A stretch of 64,000 bases of DNA, taken from positions 1-64,000 of the IMG/VR virus record IMGVR_UViG_3300042869_000672. One strand, written 5' to 3'. The translations under genes and the position numbers were made by a program. The stretch comes from a virus. This document shows, one piece after another, positions 24,899 through 33,245 of the stretch. Below the pieces are notes generated by a model that was given only the letters and a program-made list of their open reading frames with translations, searched no databases and was not told where the DNA came from. Positions within the stretch are counted from its first letter, which is position 1, and each line of letters starts with the position of its first letter.

Positions 24899-25092
24899 TC
24901 AAATACATTGTTGGATTTATTGTTGCTTGCGTCCTTTGGATAATTGTACTTTCTCGAGTAGAGCTTCCCGAATATCGAGTGTACGATTGTAGTATGGCTG
25001 AATGGCATCCTGATATTCCCATCGATGTAAAAGAAGAATGTCGTAAGCGTAGATATCAAGATTGGAAACATAAAAACGACAATGCCATTTAA
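24895..25092 (+). CDS. Small single-span membrane protein
   Basis: 65 residues from the ATG at 24895 in the previous stop (ATGA). One transmembrane helix (about 4-21), then a soluble charged part with YDCSMAEWHPDIPIDVKEEC (two Cys). Similar short proteins are common in cyanophages. Unknown function. Confidence 0.6.
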   Translation: MIKYIVGFIVACVLWIIVLSRVELPEYRVYDCSMAEWHPDIPIDVKEECRKRRYQDWKHKNDNAI

Positions 25093-25105
25093 TTAGGAGT
25101 TGAAA

Positions 25106-25288
25106 TTGAAAAATTGGACAGTTACCGTTGAAGAAGATCTCGACACAGGTGATCTTGTTTTGCCGTTACCTCAAGATATGCTCAATCTACAAGGTTGGGT
25201 AGAAGGCGACACATTAGAATGGATAGATCAAAAAGATGGTAGTTGGCAACTCAAAAAGGTTGACACAACTAGTGAAAAGAGTGTATAA
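25106..25288 (+). CDS. AbrB-like small protein
   Basis: 60 residues. TTG at 25106 is preferred because AGGAG (25095-25099) lies six bases upstream; the TTG at 25100 touches the SD. The sequence NWTVTVEEDLDTGDLVLPLP and WVEGDTLEWID looks like an AbrB/MazE-type swapped-hairpin fold, which often binds DNA. No toxin gene is adjacent. It holds the promoter of queE at its 3' end. Confidence 0.5.
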   Translation: MKNWTVTVEEDLDTGDLVLPLPQDMLNLQGWVEGDTLEWIDQKDGSWQLKKVDTTSEKSV

Positions 25289-25289
25289 T
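25260..25289 (+). promoter_or_regulatory. Consensus sigma70 promoter of queE
   Basis: TTGACA (25260-25265), an 18-bp spacer, TATAAT (25284-25289): both boxes match the consensus. The ATG of queE at 25295 is at the expected start point, and no SD is visible, so a leaderless transcript is predicted. Confidence 0.65.
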
Positions 25290-25294
25290 ATACT

Positions 25295-26158
25295 ATGAGC
25301 AAAATTAAAATCGCAGAGCTGTTTTACAGCATACAAGGTGAAGGTAGATACATGGGTGTGCCTAGTGTATTCTTACGCACATTCGGGTGTAACTTTAAAT
25401 GTGCCGGCTTCGGTATGCCTCGTGGGGAAGTAAGTCACGAAGCTACTGACATTGCGGCTACACATAAAATGATTACGCCTTTTACAAAGTATGAAGATTT
25501 ACCATTAGTTAGTACTGGATGTGACAGCTACGCTAGTTGGCATCCTGACTTTAAAGAGTTGTCGCCTATGCTTACTAGCGAAGCAATCGTAGAACGAATT
25601 ATGGAAATTATTCCGTTTGAAGAATGGCGTGATGAACATCTGGTTATCACAGGTGGCGAACCTTTGCTAGGTTGGCAACGTGCTTATCCTGATTTGTTGA
25701 ATCATCCAAAGATGGGCAAGTTAAAAGAAATTACTTTTGAAACAAATGGTACTCAGAAACTAACTCCAGAGTTTAAACAGTATCTAAAACAATGGGCACA
25801 GAATCCGCCATTTGCCTCTAGAGAAATTACATTCTCAGTAAGTGCTAAACTTCCTTGCAGTGGCGAAAAGTGGGAAGAAGCTATCCTTCCAGAAGTCGTT
25901 TGCGAGTACGAAGAAGTTGGTACAGCATATTTGAAGTTTGTTATTGCTACAGAACAAGACTTTGCTGATGCCGAGTGTGCGATTGCCGCATATCGTAAAG
26001 TAGGCTTTACAGGTCATGTATATCTAATGCCGGTAGGCGGCGTGGAAAGTGTCTACGCATTAAACAATAAGAATGTAGCATTGCTAGCAATGAAAAACGG
26101 ACTACGTTATAGTGACCGTTTACAAGTGCCGCTGTTTAAAAATGAGTGGGGTACCTAA
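25295..26158 (+). CDS. queE: 7-carboxy-7-deazaguanine synthase QueE, phage type
   Basis: 287 residues. YSIQGEGRYMG near the N-terminus and VITGGEPLL are QueE hallmarks; HVYLMPVGG is near the C-terminus. The radical SAM cysteines are unusual: Cys32 and Cys36 (CNFKC), but the third canonical position is Phe39, and a Cys at 76 (STGCDSYASW) lies after an insertion, giving CX3CX39C. I recall the same arrangement from other phage QueE proteins, so it is probably a functional variant. The enzyme makes 7-carboxy-7-deazaguanine from carboxytetrahydropterin. It ends TAATG into the next gene. Confidence 0.85.
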   Translation: MSKIKIAELFYSIQGEGRYMGVPSVFLRTFGCNFKCAGFGMPRGEVSHEATDIAATHKMITPFTKYEDLPLVSTGCDSYASWHPDFKELSPMLTSEAIVERIMEIIPFEEWRDEHLVITGGEPLLGWQRAYPDLLNHPKMGKLKEITFETNGTQKLTPEFKQYLKQWAQNPPFASREITFSVSAKLPCSGEKWEEAILPEVVCEYEEVGTAYLKFVIATEQDFADAECAIAAYRKVGFTGHVYLMPVGGVESVYALNNKNVALLAMKNGLRYSDRLQVPLFKNEWGT

Positions 26159-26598
26159 TGAAGAAGTTTATAGAAAAACTGTTTGGCATTGACAAGATCA
26201 AGGCCGAAACTGCGGCAGCAGTACAACTGGCCGAGGCCTCAACAAAAATTGCCAAAGATGCAGTCGAGGCTGCGGAACGTGCTGTAGAAGCAGAAGAAAC
26301 TGCTAAACTAAGTCCAAAAGATCGTGCTACCAAACTAAAGGAACCTTGGGTAGGTGTACTTAACACTCACGTTAATAAAGATAATATCCGCAATGGCTTT
26401 TTTGAGCTTGACTGGAACGAGCAGTTTGTGTTAAAATTAAAGCAAGAAGGATATGGTTTCGACGGCGATAAAGACGAAGAGATTGTAGATCGTTGGTTCC
26501 GTGAACTATGTGCTAATGTAGTAGTTGACGGAGATTTTGGCGGCGCTGTAAACACTGGCGTTATTGATATTAATGAAGTTCGAAAGAAGAATCTATGA
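26158..26598 (+). CDS. Conserved phage protein with N-terminal coiled coil
   Basis: 146 residues from the ATG at 26158. An Ala/Glu-rich helix (about 14-50) is followed by a conserved part with EPWVGVLNTHVNKDNIRNG and FFELDWNEQFVLKLKQ. I recall close relatives in cyanophage genomes, uncharacterised. It sits between queE and the exonuclease, so a DNA-metabolism role is possible. Confidence 0.65.
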   Translation: MKKFIEKLFGIDKIKAETAAAVQLAEASTKIAKDAVEAAERAVEAEETAKLSPKDRATKLKEPWVGVLNTHVNKDNIRNGFFELDWNEQFVLKLKQEGYGFDGDKDEEIVDRWFRELCANVVVDGDFGGAVNTGVIDINEVRKKNL

Positions 26599-27581
26599 CA
26601 TATATTTTAGTTGATACTGCAAACACCTTTTTTCGTGCAAGACACGTTATCAACGGTGACGCTGATATCAAACTAGGCATGGCATTTCATATCACACTTA
26701 ACAGTATTAAGAAAGCATGGCAAGACTTTGATGGGAAACATGTGGTATTCTTCTTAGAGGGGCGCAGCTGGCGTAAAGATTTTTACAAACCCTACAAGGC
26801 ACAACGCACTGCGGCTCGGGCGGCACATACAGAGCGAGAAGCAGAAGAAGAACGTGTATTTTGGGAAGCCTTTGACACATTTAAAGATTTTGTTACAGAA
26901 AAAACTAACTGCACAGTACTACAACATCCACGCCTAGAAGCTGATGATTTAATTGCAGGTTGGATACAAAGTCATCCTAGCGATAATCATGTGATCATTT
27001 CAACAGATACAGATTTCGTACAACTAATTTCACCTAATGTAAAACAATATAATGGCGTCACAGAAACCACAATCACGCACGAAGGCTACTTTGATAAAAA
27101 AAATAAGCCCATCATTGATAAAAAAACTCAAGAAGTCAAAGCGGCTCCGGATCCACAATGGCTACTTTTTGAAAAGTGCATGCGAGGCGATACCTCAGAC
27201 AATGTATTCTCTGCATATCCGGGAGTACGTGAAAAAGGCACAAAGAATAAGGTTGGTCTCCGTGAAGCCTACGGTGATAGAGACTCAAAAGGCTATGCGT
27301 GGAACAATCTCATGCTTCAACGCTGGTCCGACCACAACGGTCAAGAACATCGTGTGCTAGATGACTACGAACGCAATCGTCAATTGATTGATCTGGCTGC
27401 ACAACCAGCCGAGATTAAACAAATTATGGTTGACACAATTACAACAGCAACGCAGGCAAATAAAAACGTCAGCCAAGTTGGTATTAGATTAATGAAATTT
27501 TGCAATCTGTATGATCTTAAAAAGATTGCCGATCAGGCACAAGCCTATGCTGAGCCACTGAATGCGAGATATATACTATGA
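26595..27581 (+). CDS. rnh: 5'-3' exonuclease / RNase H (FEN family, T4 Rnh type)
   Basis: 328 residues (T4 Rnh: 305). Conserved acidic metal ligands are in DTANTFFRA (start), LEADDLIA (about 115), STDTDFVQL (about 135) and GDTSDNV (about 200), the signature of PIN/FEN 5' nucleases. It removes RNA primers and adjacent DNA from Okazaki fragments. The start overlaps the previous stop (ATGA). Confidence 0.88.
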   Translation: MTYILVDTANTFFRARHVINGDADIKLGMAFHITLNSIKKAWQDFDGKHVVFFLEGRSWRKDFYKPYKAQRTAARAAHTEREAEEERVFWEAFDTFKDFVTEKTNCTVLQHPRLEADDLIAGWIQSHPSDNHVIISTDTDFVQLISPNVKQYNGVTETTITHEGYFDKKNKPIIDKKTQEVKAAPDPQWLLFEKCMRGDTSDNVFSAYPGVREKGTKNKVGLREAYGDRDSKGYAWNNLMLQRWSDHNGQEHRVLDDYERNRQLIDLAAQPAEIKQIMVDTITTATQANKNVSQVGIRLMKFCNLYDLKKIADQAQAYAEPLNARYIL

Positions 27582-28054
27582 CAGATTTACACGCAAAACC
27601 AATCATTGAAAATAAATTCTGGATTGTTGAACGAGATGGTACAAAATTTGCCACTTTAAGAAAGAACGAAGACAATCGTTTTGTTCTTAGCAACGAATTA
27701 GGAATTAAAATCTATGACACCAAAGAAAGTCTAACTCGTCAATTTGGTAAAGATTTCTTTGTTGCAAAAATTATTAAAGAAGCAGACAATGCACTGCCAA
27801 ACGAAATTCATGGATACTCAACAAGTACTGAACCGCACAATGCAATGTTTGATATCAAACGTAAATTACCTTTGTTTACAAAAAGCATTGATTCAAAAAG
27901 TTTGTATTGTGCAGGTTACTATGTAATTAAATTTGACAAAGGATGGGTTAAATCATTTTGCCCTAAGTTAATTACCCTGCAAAGATATACCTATCAAGGT
28001 CCCTTTAAAACTGAACTAGAAATGCGGCAGGTTCTGGCAAATGTCTCAAAGTAA
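27578..28054 (+). CDS. Hypothetical protein
   Basis: 158 residues, coupled by ATGA to the exonuclease gene. Mixed alpha/beta with KFWIVERDGTKFATLRKNE near the start and ALPNEIHGYSTST in the middle. It is reminiscent of uncharacterised proteins of T4-like phages. Function unknown. Confidence 0.55.
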   Translation: MTDLHAKPIIENKFWIVERDGTKFATLRKNEDNRFVLSNELGIKIYDTKESLTRQFGKDFFVAKIIKEADNALPNEIHGYSTSTEPHNAMFDIKRKLPLFTKSIDSKSLYCAGYYVIKFDKGWVKSFCPKLITLQRYTYQGPFKTELEMRQVLANVSK

Positions 28055-28295
28055 TTTACCTACAAATTTACCTAGTGTTGAAAGATTGCTGGCCAGAGTA
28101 GCTGCCGCTGAACGTAGTCAACAAAAAGACATTAGAATATCAATACAAGAAGCCAAAGACTTAACCGCTGAATTAGCGGTATTAACATCTAAGTTAGGTC
28201 GTACAGTTCAAGAAATACATGCTATGCTAGCGGAAATACGTGAATCGACCACTAAAATTGACGTTAAGTTCGATGGAGGCGGGTTCGGTTCTTGA
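28041..28295 (+). CDS. Small helical protein
   Basis: 84 residues, predicted as one long amphipathic helix (about 12-72), Ala/Glu/Leu-rich, probably a coiled coil. It overlaps the previous gene by 14 bases. No family. A late promoter overlaps its stop codon. Confidence 0.5.
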   Translation: MSQSNLPTNLPSVERLLARVAAAERSQQKDIRISIQEAKDLTAELAVLTSKLGRTVQEIHAMLAEIRESTTKIDVKFDGGGFGS

Positions 28296-28301
28296 TAAAT
28301 A
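28294..28301 (+). promoter_or_regulatory. T4-type late promoter (GATAAATA)
   Basis: GATAAATA 30 bases before the ATG at 28332; expected start about 28307, inside the 5' arm of a hairpin that encloses the ribosome-binding site. Confidence 0.55.
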
Positions 28302-28302
28302 T

Positions 28303-28329
28303 ATACGTGGTTAATTAGGAAACACGTAT
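28303..28329 (+). other. RNA hairpin around the ribosome-binding site
   Basis: ATACGTG (28303-28309) pairs with CACGTAT (28323-28329); the 13-base loop carries AGGA. Possible translational control of the gene at 28332. Confidence 0.4.
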
Positions 28330-28331
28330 TA

Positions 28332-28616
28332 ATGAGTAGACCAAAACCCAAAGTTATATTAGAACATGCTAATAAGGACACTTTTAAGATTGAACAAATT
28401 CTTGAGAGCGATGCCATCTGGGCTGTGTTTTATAAAGGCGAGCCATTCAATCTAAAGAGTGGTAGTCTAGTGGCTAGCTATCCCGGTCCTAAATACAAAA
28501 AAGTTTCATTTAGCAATCCTGGCCATGCACACAACCTTGCAAAAAAACTTAATCGACTTTTCAAGACTCAAGACTTTGCAGTTTATAAACTCAGTCAAGG
28601 TGAAAAGATAGAGTAA
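28332..28616 (+). CDS. Small conserved phage protein
   Basis: 94 residues. The C-terminal YPGPKYKKVSFSNPGHAHNL resembles an uncharacterised protein of cyanophages. It may be expressed both by read-through and from its late promoter (see the hairpin at 28303). Function unknown. Confidence 0.6.
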   Translation: MSRPKPKVILEHANKDTFKIEQILESDAIWAVFYKGEPFNLKSGSLVASYPGPKYKKVSFSNPGHAHNLAKKLNRLFKTQDFAVYKLSQGEKIE

Positions 28617-28619
28617 GAT

Positions 28620-29018
28620 ATGGACCGTAAGGATACCTATACTTCGGTATTCCTCAAAGCTGCGGGACAACCGCATGATGCTGAATACGTCAAAAAATTT
28701 CGTGCCGTTTGGTGGTTAAGTACTCGAGGCAAAGACGTAGGTGGATTACGAATGACCGATCAATGCCTAGAGTTTGTAGAAACCAAATCAGAAATTAAAA
28801 CTTATAAAATAGAACTTCCAAAAGATCTAACAATAGGACCGCAAGTTTTAGTTTGGATGGATCAATATCTAGATTCGCCCTTCCATTTACAAAAACGATA
28901 TATTAAAGTCTTATCAGAAAAAGCAGCCTTTGAACTGTATCTATTTGCTGGCGATGTTAGAAAAATGGGTGCTGCTAAGGCGTTGAATAAAAGGCTAAGC
29001 CAAGAATCATCTCAATAA
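28620..29018 (+). CDS. Conserved phage protein
   Basis: 132 residues. KFRAVWWLSTRGKDVGGLRM and FHLQKRYIKVLSEKAAFELY look like conserved blocks of an uncharacterised family in T4-like marine phages. No catalytic motif. Confidence 0.6.
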   Translation: MDRKDTYTSVFLKAAGQPHDAEYVKKFRAVWWLSTRGKDVGGLRMTDQCLEFVETKSEIKTYKIELPKDLTIGPQVLVWMDQYLDSPFHLQKRYIKVLSEKAAFELYLFAGDVRKMGAAKALNKRLSQESSQ

Positions 29019-29029
29019 ATTATCTTTGA

Positions 29030-29037
29030 ATTAAATA
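29030..29037 (+). promoter_or_regulatory. Possible late promoter variant (ATTAAATA)
   Basis: ATTAAATA five bases before the ATG at 29043, one mismatch from NATAAATA, with the same spacing to the ATG as the 52049 gene. Confidence 0.35.
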
Positions 29038-29042
29038 TCACT

Positions 29043-29318
29043 ATGTTAAAACTAAACGCTCTTGACATCTTAAATCATAGACAGGTTGATTCAGTAGCTC
29101 CACATTTTGCTAAAATAAAACTGGCTGATGTAGACCTATTTGGGTCAGATGTTGAAACTTGGATCAGATCCAAATTGGTAGGAAGATTCTACATAAAAAG
29201 ACAGCCTGGCATTTCACAAGATGGAAAACTTAAGACTGCCACATATGTAGGATTTGAAGATCACAAAGAGCTGACTTATTTTATGCTAGCATGTCCACAT
29301 ATAAGGAGAAACACATGA
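29043..29318 (+). CDS. Small hypothetical protein
   Basis: 91 residues. KIKLADVDLFGSDVETWIRS and a basic middle part (RFYIKRQPGIS). No SD, but a late-like motif directly upstream. Overlaps the next gene by ATGA. Unknown. Confidence 0.55.
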   Translation: MLKLNALDILNHRQVDSVAPHFAKIKLADVDLFGSDVETWIRSKLVGRFYIKRQPGISQDGKLKTATYVGFEDHKELTYFMLACPHIRRNT

Positions 29319-29533
29319 CCGAAGAAGTTAAAGCACCAGAAGCAGCAGCCGCTGCCCCAGAGACACAACCAGCAGCACCCGATTTGAATATCAACGACTT
29401 GTCCGCACTGAGAAGCATATTAGATGTGGCTAGTCAACGAGGAGCGTTCAAAGCAGCCGAACTAGAAGCAGTTGGTAAGATTTATAACAAACTTAACTCA
29501 TTCTTGGAAGCTGTTACTAAAAAGGAACAGTGA
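29315..29533 (+). CDS. Small Ala/Pro-rich phage protein
   Basis: 72 residues from the ATG at 29315, chosen for its AAGGAG site; a start at 29291 would lie further inside the previous gene. An Ala/Pro/Glu-rich N-terminus is followed by a conserved helix pair (INDLSALRSILDVASQRGAF). A related protein is present in cyanophages (from memory). Unknown function. Confidence 0.6.
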   Translation: MTEEVKAPEAAAAAPETQPAAPDLNINDLSALRSILDVASQRGAFKAAELEAVGKIYNKLNSFLEAVTKKEQ

Positions 29534-30174
29534 TGAAATCATTAAAACATGTAGGAAAAATGAAAAAAGCAGGCTCTAAGGTTCTAGTGGCTTTTAGAAC
29601 ATTACCCGGCGAATCCAATCAAGCATTAGTTATTCCAGTATCCAGTCTGTCAGACAACTATCATGACGATATCATGAAGTTGGTTGAGACCACCGAAGCA
29701 CAATCTGCTTTTGAATTTGGTGAAGTATTATTTACAAGATCATTTTCCGACGGCCGTCCAATGTTACAAGCTCTGAGAGCTGATAACAGAATGGTTAAGG
29801 TTCCTACAGACGATGTGTTGATGATGCCATCGCCTGGCAGCGAAATTGCTCTGCACCAGCTTAATACACTTATTGCTGAACAAAAAAACTGTGCAGTGGA
29901 TGACTTATGTACATTTGTTTCCGGTTCTAAGAAAGACACTCCGGAAGTTCAAGAACTTGTAACGGTTAAAGACCTTGCTCCTCCGTCAACACCTGCAGTG
30001 GCACCTCTCAAGGCAGCCGCTAATGAAGTTTTATCTGATAAAGATATTGCTAAAAGTTATCGCAGTCAAGCTGATTCGATGTACAAAGAAGCTGCCCGTC
30101 TACGTAAAGAAGCAGATGACTTAGATCCGCCGGTAAAGAAAGCGGCAAAGGCCAAAGAAGCCGAAAGTGCCTAA
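29533..30174 (+). CDS. Conserved phage protein
   Basis: 213 residues, start at 29533 in TGATG; a GTG one codon earlier is possible. HVGKMKKAGSKVLVAFRTLP and DGRPMLQALRADNRMVKVPT resemble a protein common in cyanophages, without known function. The C-terminal third is Ala/Lys-rich coiled coil. Confidence 0.65.
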   Translation: MKSLKHVGKMKKAGSKVLVAFRTLPGESNQALVIPVSSLSDNYHDDIMKLVETTEAQSAFEFGEVLFTRSFSDGRPMLQALRADNRMVKVPTDDVLMMPSPGSEIALHQLNTLIAEQKNCAVDDLCTFVSGSKKDTPEVQELVTVKDLAPPSTPAVAPLKAAANEVLSDKDIAKSYRSQADSMYKEAARLRKEADDLDPPVKKAAKAKEAESA

Positions 30175-30475
30175 ACCGTTATTTAAACCGCCAAAGCATC
30201 TTGTTCAGGAATGGCCAGAAGTCTTTGAAGATCTTTATATGAATACCATGCCGGTTCACTACCTAGAATCAATTAGGTTGGAATTCGGTAATGGTAGGAT
30301 ATGGGAAATTAATATTGCTGAACAGCTGTCTAGCAGTCACAGTGATATAATTGCCAATAGATTGGTAGAAACATTTGCTGAATACAAAGAAGATATTAAA
30401 AAAATTGATTTTAAAATTGATGTTGAAAAATTAAAAAAAGATATACAAAATCAATCTAATGACTTTTTTAAATAA
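30167..30475 (+). CDS. Conserved phage protein, GTG start
   Basis: 102 residues with a GTG start overlapping the previous stop. KHLVQEWPEVFEDL and LEFGNGRIWEINI are recognisable blocks seen in cyanophage homologues (from memory). Last gene of the replication block; a gap of 122 bases follows. Confidence 0.6.
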   Translation: MPKPLFKPPKHLVQEWPEVFEDLYMNTMPVHYLESIRLEFGNGRIWEINIAEQLSSSHSDIIANRLVETFAEYKEDIKKIDFKIDVEKLKKDIQNQSNDFFK

Positions 30476-30498
30476 AACGGTTGAAACAAAAAGAATAC

Positions 30499-30528
30499 TT
30501 TTTTAGGAATTTCGAATCACCTAAAAAA
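30499..30528 (+). other. Hairpin in the gap before the radical SAM operon
   Basis: TTTTTTAGG / CCTAAAAAA (30499-30507 with 30520-30528), a 9-bp AT-rich stem with 12-base loop. There is no T run after it. May be a weak terminator or an RNA processing element. Confidence 0.35.
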
Positions 30529-30571
30529 ATTAATTGATGATATTAGTCTCACTCAATTTACGTGACCAAGT

Positions 30572-30577
30572 TATAAT
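30572..30577 (+). promoter_or_regulatory. Possible -10 box of the radical SAM operon
   Basis: TATAAT 20 bases before the ATG at 30598; no good -35 box at 16-18 bp. An unknown activator could be needed. Confidence 0.35.
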
Positions 30578-30597
30578 AAGATGAAAACAATTATCAT

Positions 30598-31932
30598 ATG
30601 AGTGAACACGAAAAATTTCAAAAAGTTATTCCAATCCTAAATGCTGTTAGTCCTAGTTTTTGTTTAGCCAAATGGTATCAACTAACATTATATCTCCAAA
30701 ACGGTTTTAACCATAGTTGCCACCATCCATCACCTCATAAGATTCCATTAGACGAGTTAGAGCAAAATCACAAGGCTCTACATAATACTAATTTTAAAAA
30801 AGAACAAATGCAAAAAATGCTCGATGGCGTTAGACCCGCCGAGTGTGACTATTGTTGGACCGCTGAAGATAACGGGCATGTAAGTGATAGAAGTTATAAA
30901 AGTGCAACATCTTGGGCCTATCCTCACATTGGCGAAGTTGTTAAAAATAAAACAGCTGATGTTGAACCTACATACGTTGAAATTAGTTTTAGCAATGTGT
31001 GTAATTTTAAATGCGCTTATTGTAGTCCAGATCTTAGTAGTCAATGGTATGAAGAAATAGACAAGCACGGTGGGTATCCTACTAGTCAAAACTTTAATGG
31101 GTTTGATTGGTTTAAACAAGTTGGAAAGATGCCTATCAAGCATAGCGATCACAATCCTTATGTCGATGCGTTTTGGAAATGGTGGCCGGAACTTTATCCT
31201 AAATTAAACACGCTAAGACTAACAGGCGGGGAACCACTGTTGAGCAAAGATGTCTGGCGTATGTTAGATGCTATAGAAGCTGATCCCAAACCAGAGTTTT
31301 GCTTTGCTATTAACACTAACTTAGGAATCCCAGACGAGTTAATTAATCGTATGATTATAAAGCTCAATAGTATTTCTAGTAAAATTAAAGAAGTACAAAT
31401 CTTTACCAGCGGAGAAGCAGTTGGCGCTCCTGCTGAATATATTAGATATGGATTAGATTATTCAGCATGGACTAAAAACTTAGAAAAAGTTTTAAATAAT
31501 ACCAATAACATTGTTGCTGTAATGACTACTGTTAATTTAACTAGCATTACAACCTATTGTAGTTTTATACGATACTTGTTAGACTTGCGTAAGCATTATA
31601 ATAAGAATGCCACATTTAATAAAGTTCAGTTTATGACTAACTTTTTACGGTATCCAGAATTTCTGTCATTACCTATTTTAGACTCTGCTAGCAAACAAAG
31701 ATTTACAAAAGAAGTAGCAAAATTAATTTTAGAAAGACCTGACTTATCAGAAAGTGAAATAGATCAGTTGCGTCGTATGATTGACTATATGAACAGCACT
31801 GATATCAAGGAATTACAATTAAGAAAAGACTTTGCATCTTTTATCACTGAATATGATATTAGACGGGGAACCAACTTTAATAAAACATTCCCTGAACTTA
31901 CAGAATTTTATCAACTATGTCAACAAATGTAA
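30598..31932 (+). CDS. Radical SAM enzyme 1 of 4
   Basis: 444 residues. The CX3CX2C motif for the SAM-binding [4Fe-4S] cluster is CNFKCAYC (Cys135, 139 and 142), and RLTGGEPLL follows at about 204. The N-terminal region has extra cysteines (SFCLAKW, SCHHP and ECDYCW) resembling a twitch/SPASM-like auxiliary cluster segment. Its closest relative is the next gene. No substrate can be inferred. It opens a translationally coupled six-gene operon. Confidence 0.85.
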   Translation: MSEHEKFQKVIPILNAVSPSFCLAKWYQLTLYLQNGFNHSCHHPSPHKIPLDELEQNHKALHNTNFKKEQMQKMLDGVRPAECDYCWTAEDNGHVSDRSYKSATSWAYPHIGEVVKNKTADVEPTYVEISFSNVCNFKCAYCSPDLSSQWYEEIDKHGGYPTSQNFNGFDWFKQVGKMPIKHSDHNPYVDAFWKWWPELYPKLNTLRLTGGEPLLSKDVWRMLDAIEADPKPEFCFAINTNLGIPDELINRMIIKLNSISSKIKEVQIFTSGEAVGAPAEYIRYGLDYSAWTKNLEKVLNNTNNIVAVMTTVNLTSITTYCSFIRYLLDLRKHYNKNATFNKVQFMTNFLRYPEFLSLPILDSASKQRFTKEVAKLILERPDLSESEIDQLRRMIDYMNSTDIKELQLRKDFASFITEYDIRRGTNFNKTFPELTEFYQLCQQM

Positions 31933-33245
31933 AACGCACAATAGAAATTATTAACGAAATAAGTCCTAGCTTTTGTGCCGCAAAGTGGTACAATGCTACT
32001 ATATGGTTAGGCAACGGACGAACAGCCAGCTGTCATTTGCCACCTGCTCATACTATACCCATAGCTGAAATCAAACGAAACCCGTCTGCTCTACACAATA
32101 CCGTCTTTAAGAAGGACCGCCGATTAGAAATGCTAATAGGTGAGCGATGTGACGAGTGCGCTTATTGCTGGACTGTTGAGGATAATGCAGCACCTGATGT
32201 ATATAGTGATCGAGTTTATAAGACTAGGATTTATGAAGAAGAAGAAATACTTCAGCTGGCTAAATTAGATCCTGGATCAGATGTTGACCCAAAAACTTTA
32301 GAGATCAGTTTTGATAATTTATGTAATTTAAGTTGTAGTTATTGTAATGCAGAGTTCAGTACTACTTGGGCTAGTGATATTAAGGTTAATGGTCCGTACA
32401 TTGAATTAAAAACATCAGGTGGTGGTGCGTTTCAAAATGCCGGGGAACATGCGTTACCTTACGGGATTAAAAATGAAAACAATCCCTACATCGAAGCGTT
32501 CTTTACATGGTTTCATGCTAGCCTTAAAAATAATTTACAAGAACTAAGAATCACCGGGGGTGAGCCTACTCGTAGTCCATCATTTTGGAAATTGTTAGAC
32601 GAATGCGAAGGTACAAATTTTGATTTTGCTGTTAACAGTAATCTTATAATGGATCAAGTAAAGTTAAATCAACTTATTAGTGCTAGTAAAAAGTTTAAGA
32701 AATTTGATCTATATACCAGCGGTGAAGGCTACGGGGCCCACGGAGAGTTTATTCGTCATGGGTTAGACTATACATTATGGCGTAACAACTTAATACAATT
32801 TGCCAAAGAAGGTCAATATAATATGATACATGTTATGATGACTATTAGTGCTCTAAGCATTTGGACCGTAACAGAGTTTATGACAGATATGTTAGAGCTA
32901 CGTAAACAATTTGGTGGCCATCAGTTCCATATGAGTCTTAATTTAGTACGCTTTCCTAGTTTTCAAAACTTAAACGTATTACCTGAACACTTAAAACAAA
33001 CACAAGCGGCCAAGATTGAAACTTGGCTAAGTAGTGTTGTTGGGCTAAGTCCTGCCGAAGCTAATCAAATAGAGAGAATAGCTGTGTATCTTCGAAACGT
33101 TGATCGTAGTCAAGAAGATACCGACAGCCAAAACAATAAGGTGCATGATTTAAAAAGTTTTACACAACAATATGCTGATAGAAAAAATATCACATTAGCT
33201 AGGGTATTCCCAACAGAATTTATAGAATGGTTTAACACAATATGA
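31917..33245 (+). CDS. Radical SAM enzyme 2 of 4
   Basis: 442 residues, paralogue of the preceding gene (same N-terminal EISPSFCAAKWYNAT pattern, ECAYCWT block and RITGGEP). CNLSCSYC gives Cys136, 140 and 143. Overlaps its upstream neighbour by 16 bases. Two diverged copies side by side suggest two successive reactions or a heterodimer. Confidence 0.85.
   Translation: MSTNVKRTIEIINEISPSFCAAKWYNATIWLGNGRTASCHLPPAHTIPIAEIKRNPSALHNTVFKKDRRLEMLIGERCDECAYCWTVEDNAAPDVYSDRVYKTRIYEEEEILQLAKLDPGSDVDPKTLEISFDNLCNLSCSYCNAEFSTTWASDIKVNGPYIELKTSGGGAFQNAGEHALPYGIKNENNPYIEAFFTWFHASLKNNLQELRITGGEPTRSPSFWKLLDECEGTNFDFAVNSNLIMDQVKLNQLISASKKFKKFDLYTSGEGYGAHGEFIRHGLDYTLWRNNLIQFAKEGQYNMIHVMMTISALSIWTVTEFMTDMLELRKQFGGHQFHMSLNLVRFPSFQNLNVLPEHLKQTQAAKIETWLSSVVGLSPAEANQIERIAVYLRNVDRSQEDTDSQNNKVHDLKSFTQQYADRKNITLARVFPTEFIEWFNTI

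Noticed and set aside
25106-25288. Antitoxin of a toxin-antitoxin pair (AbrB-like fold)
   Set aside because: No toxin-like gene is adjacent, and the neighbours are a small membrane protein and queE.
30499-30528. Hairpin TTTTTTAGG/CCTAAAAAA as a rho-independent terminator
   Set aside because: No T run follows the 3' arm on the plus strand and the stem is AT-rich; listed only as a hairpin.
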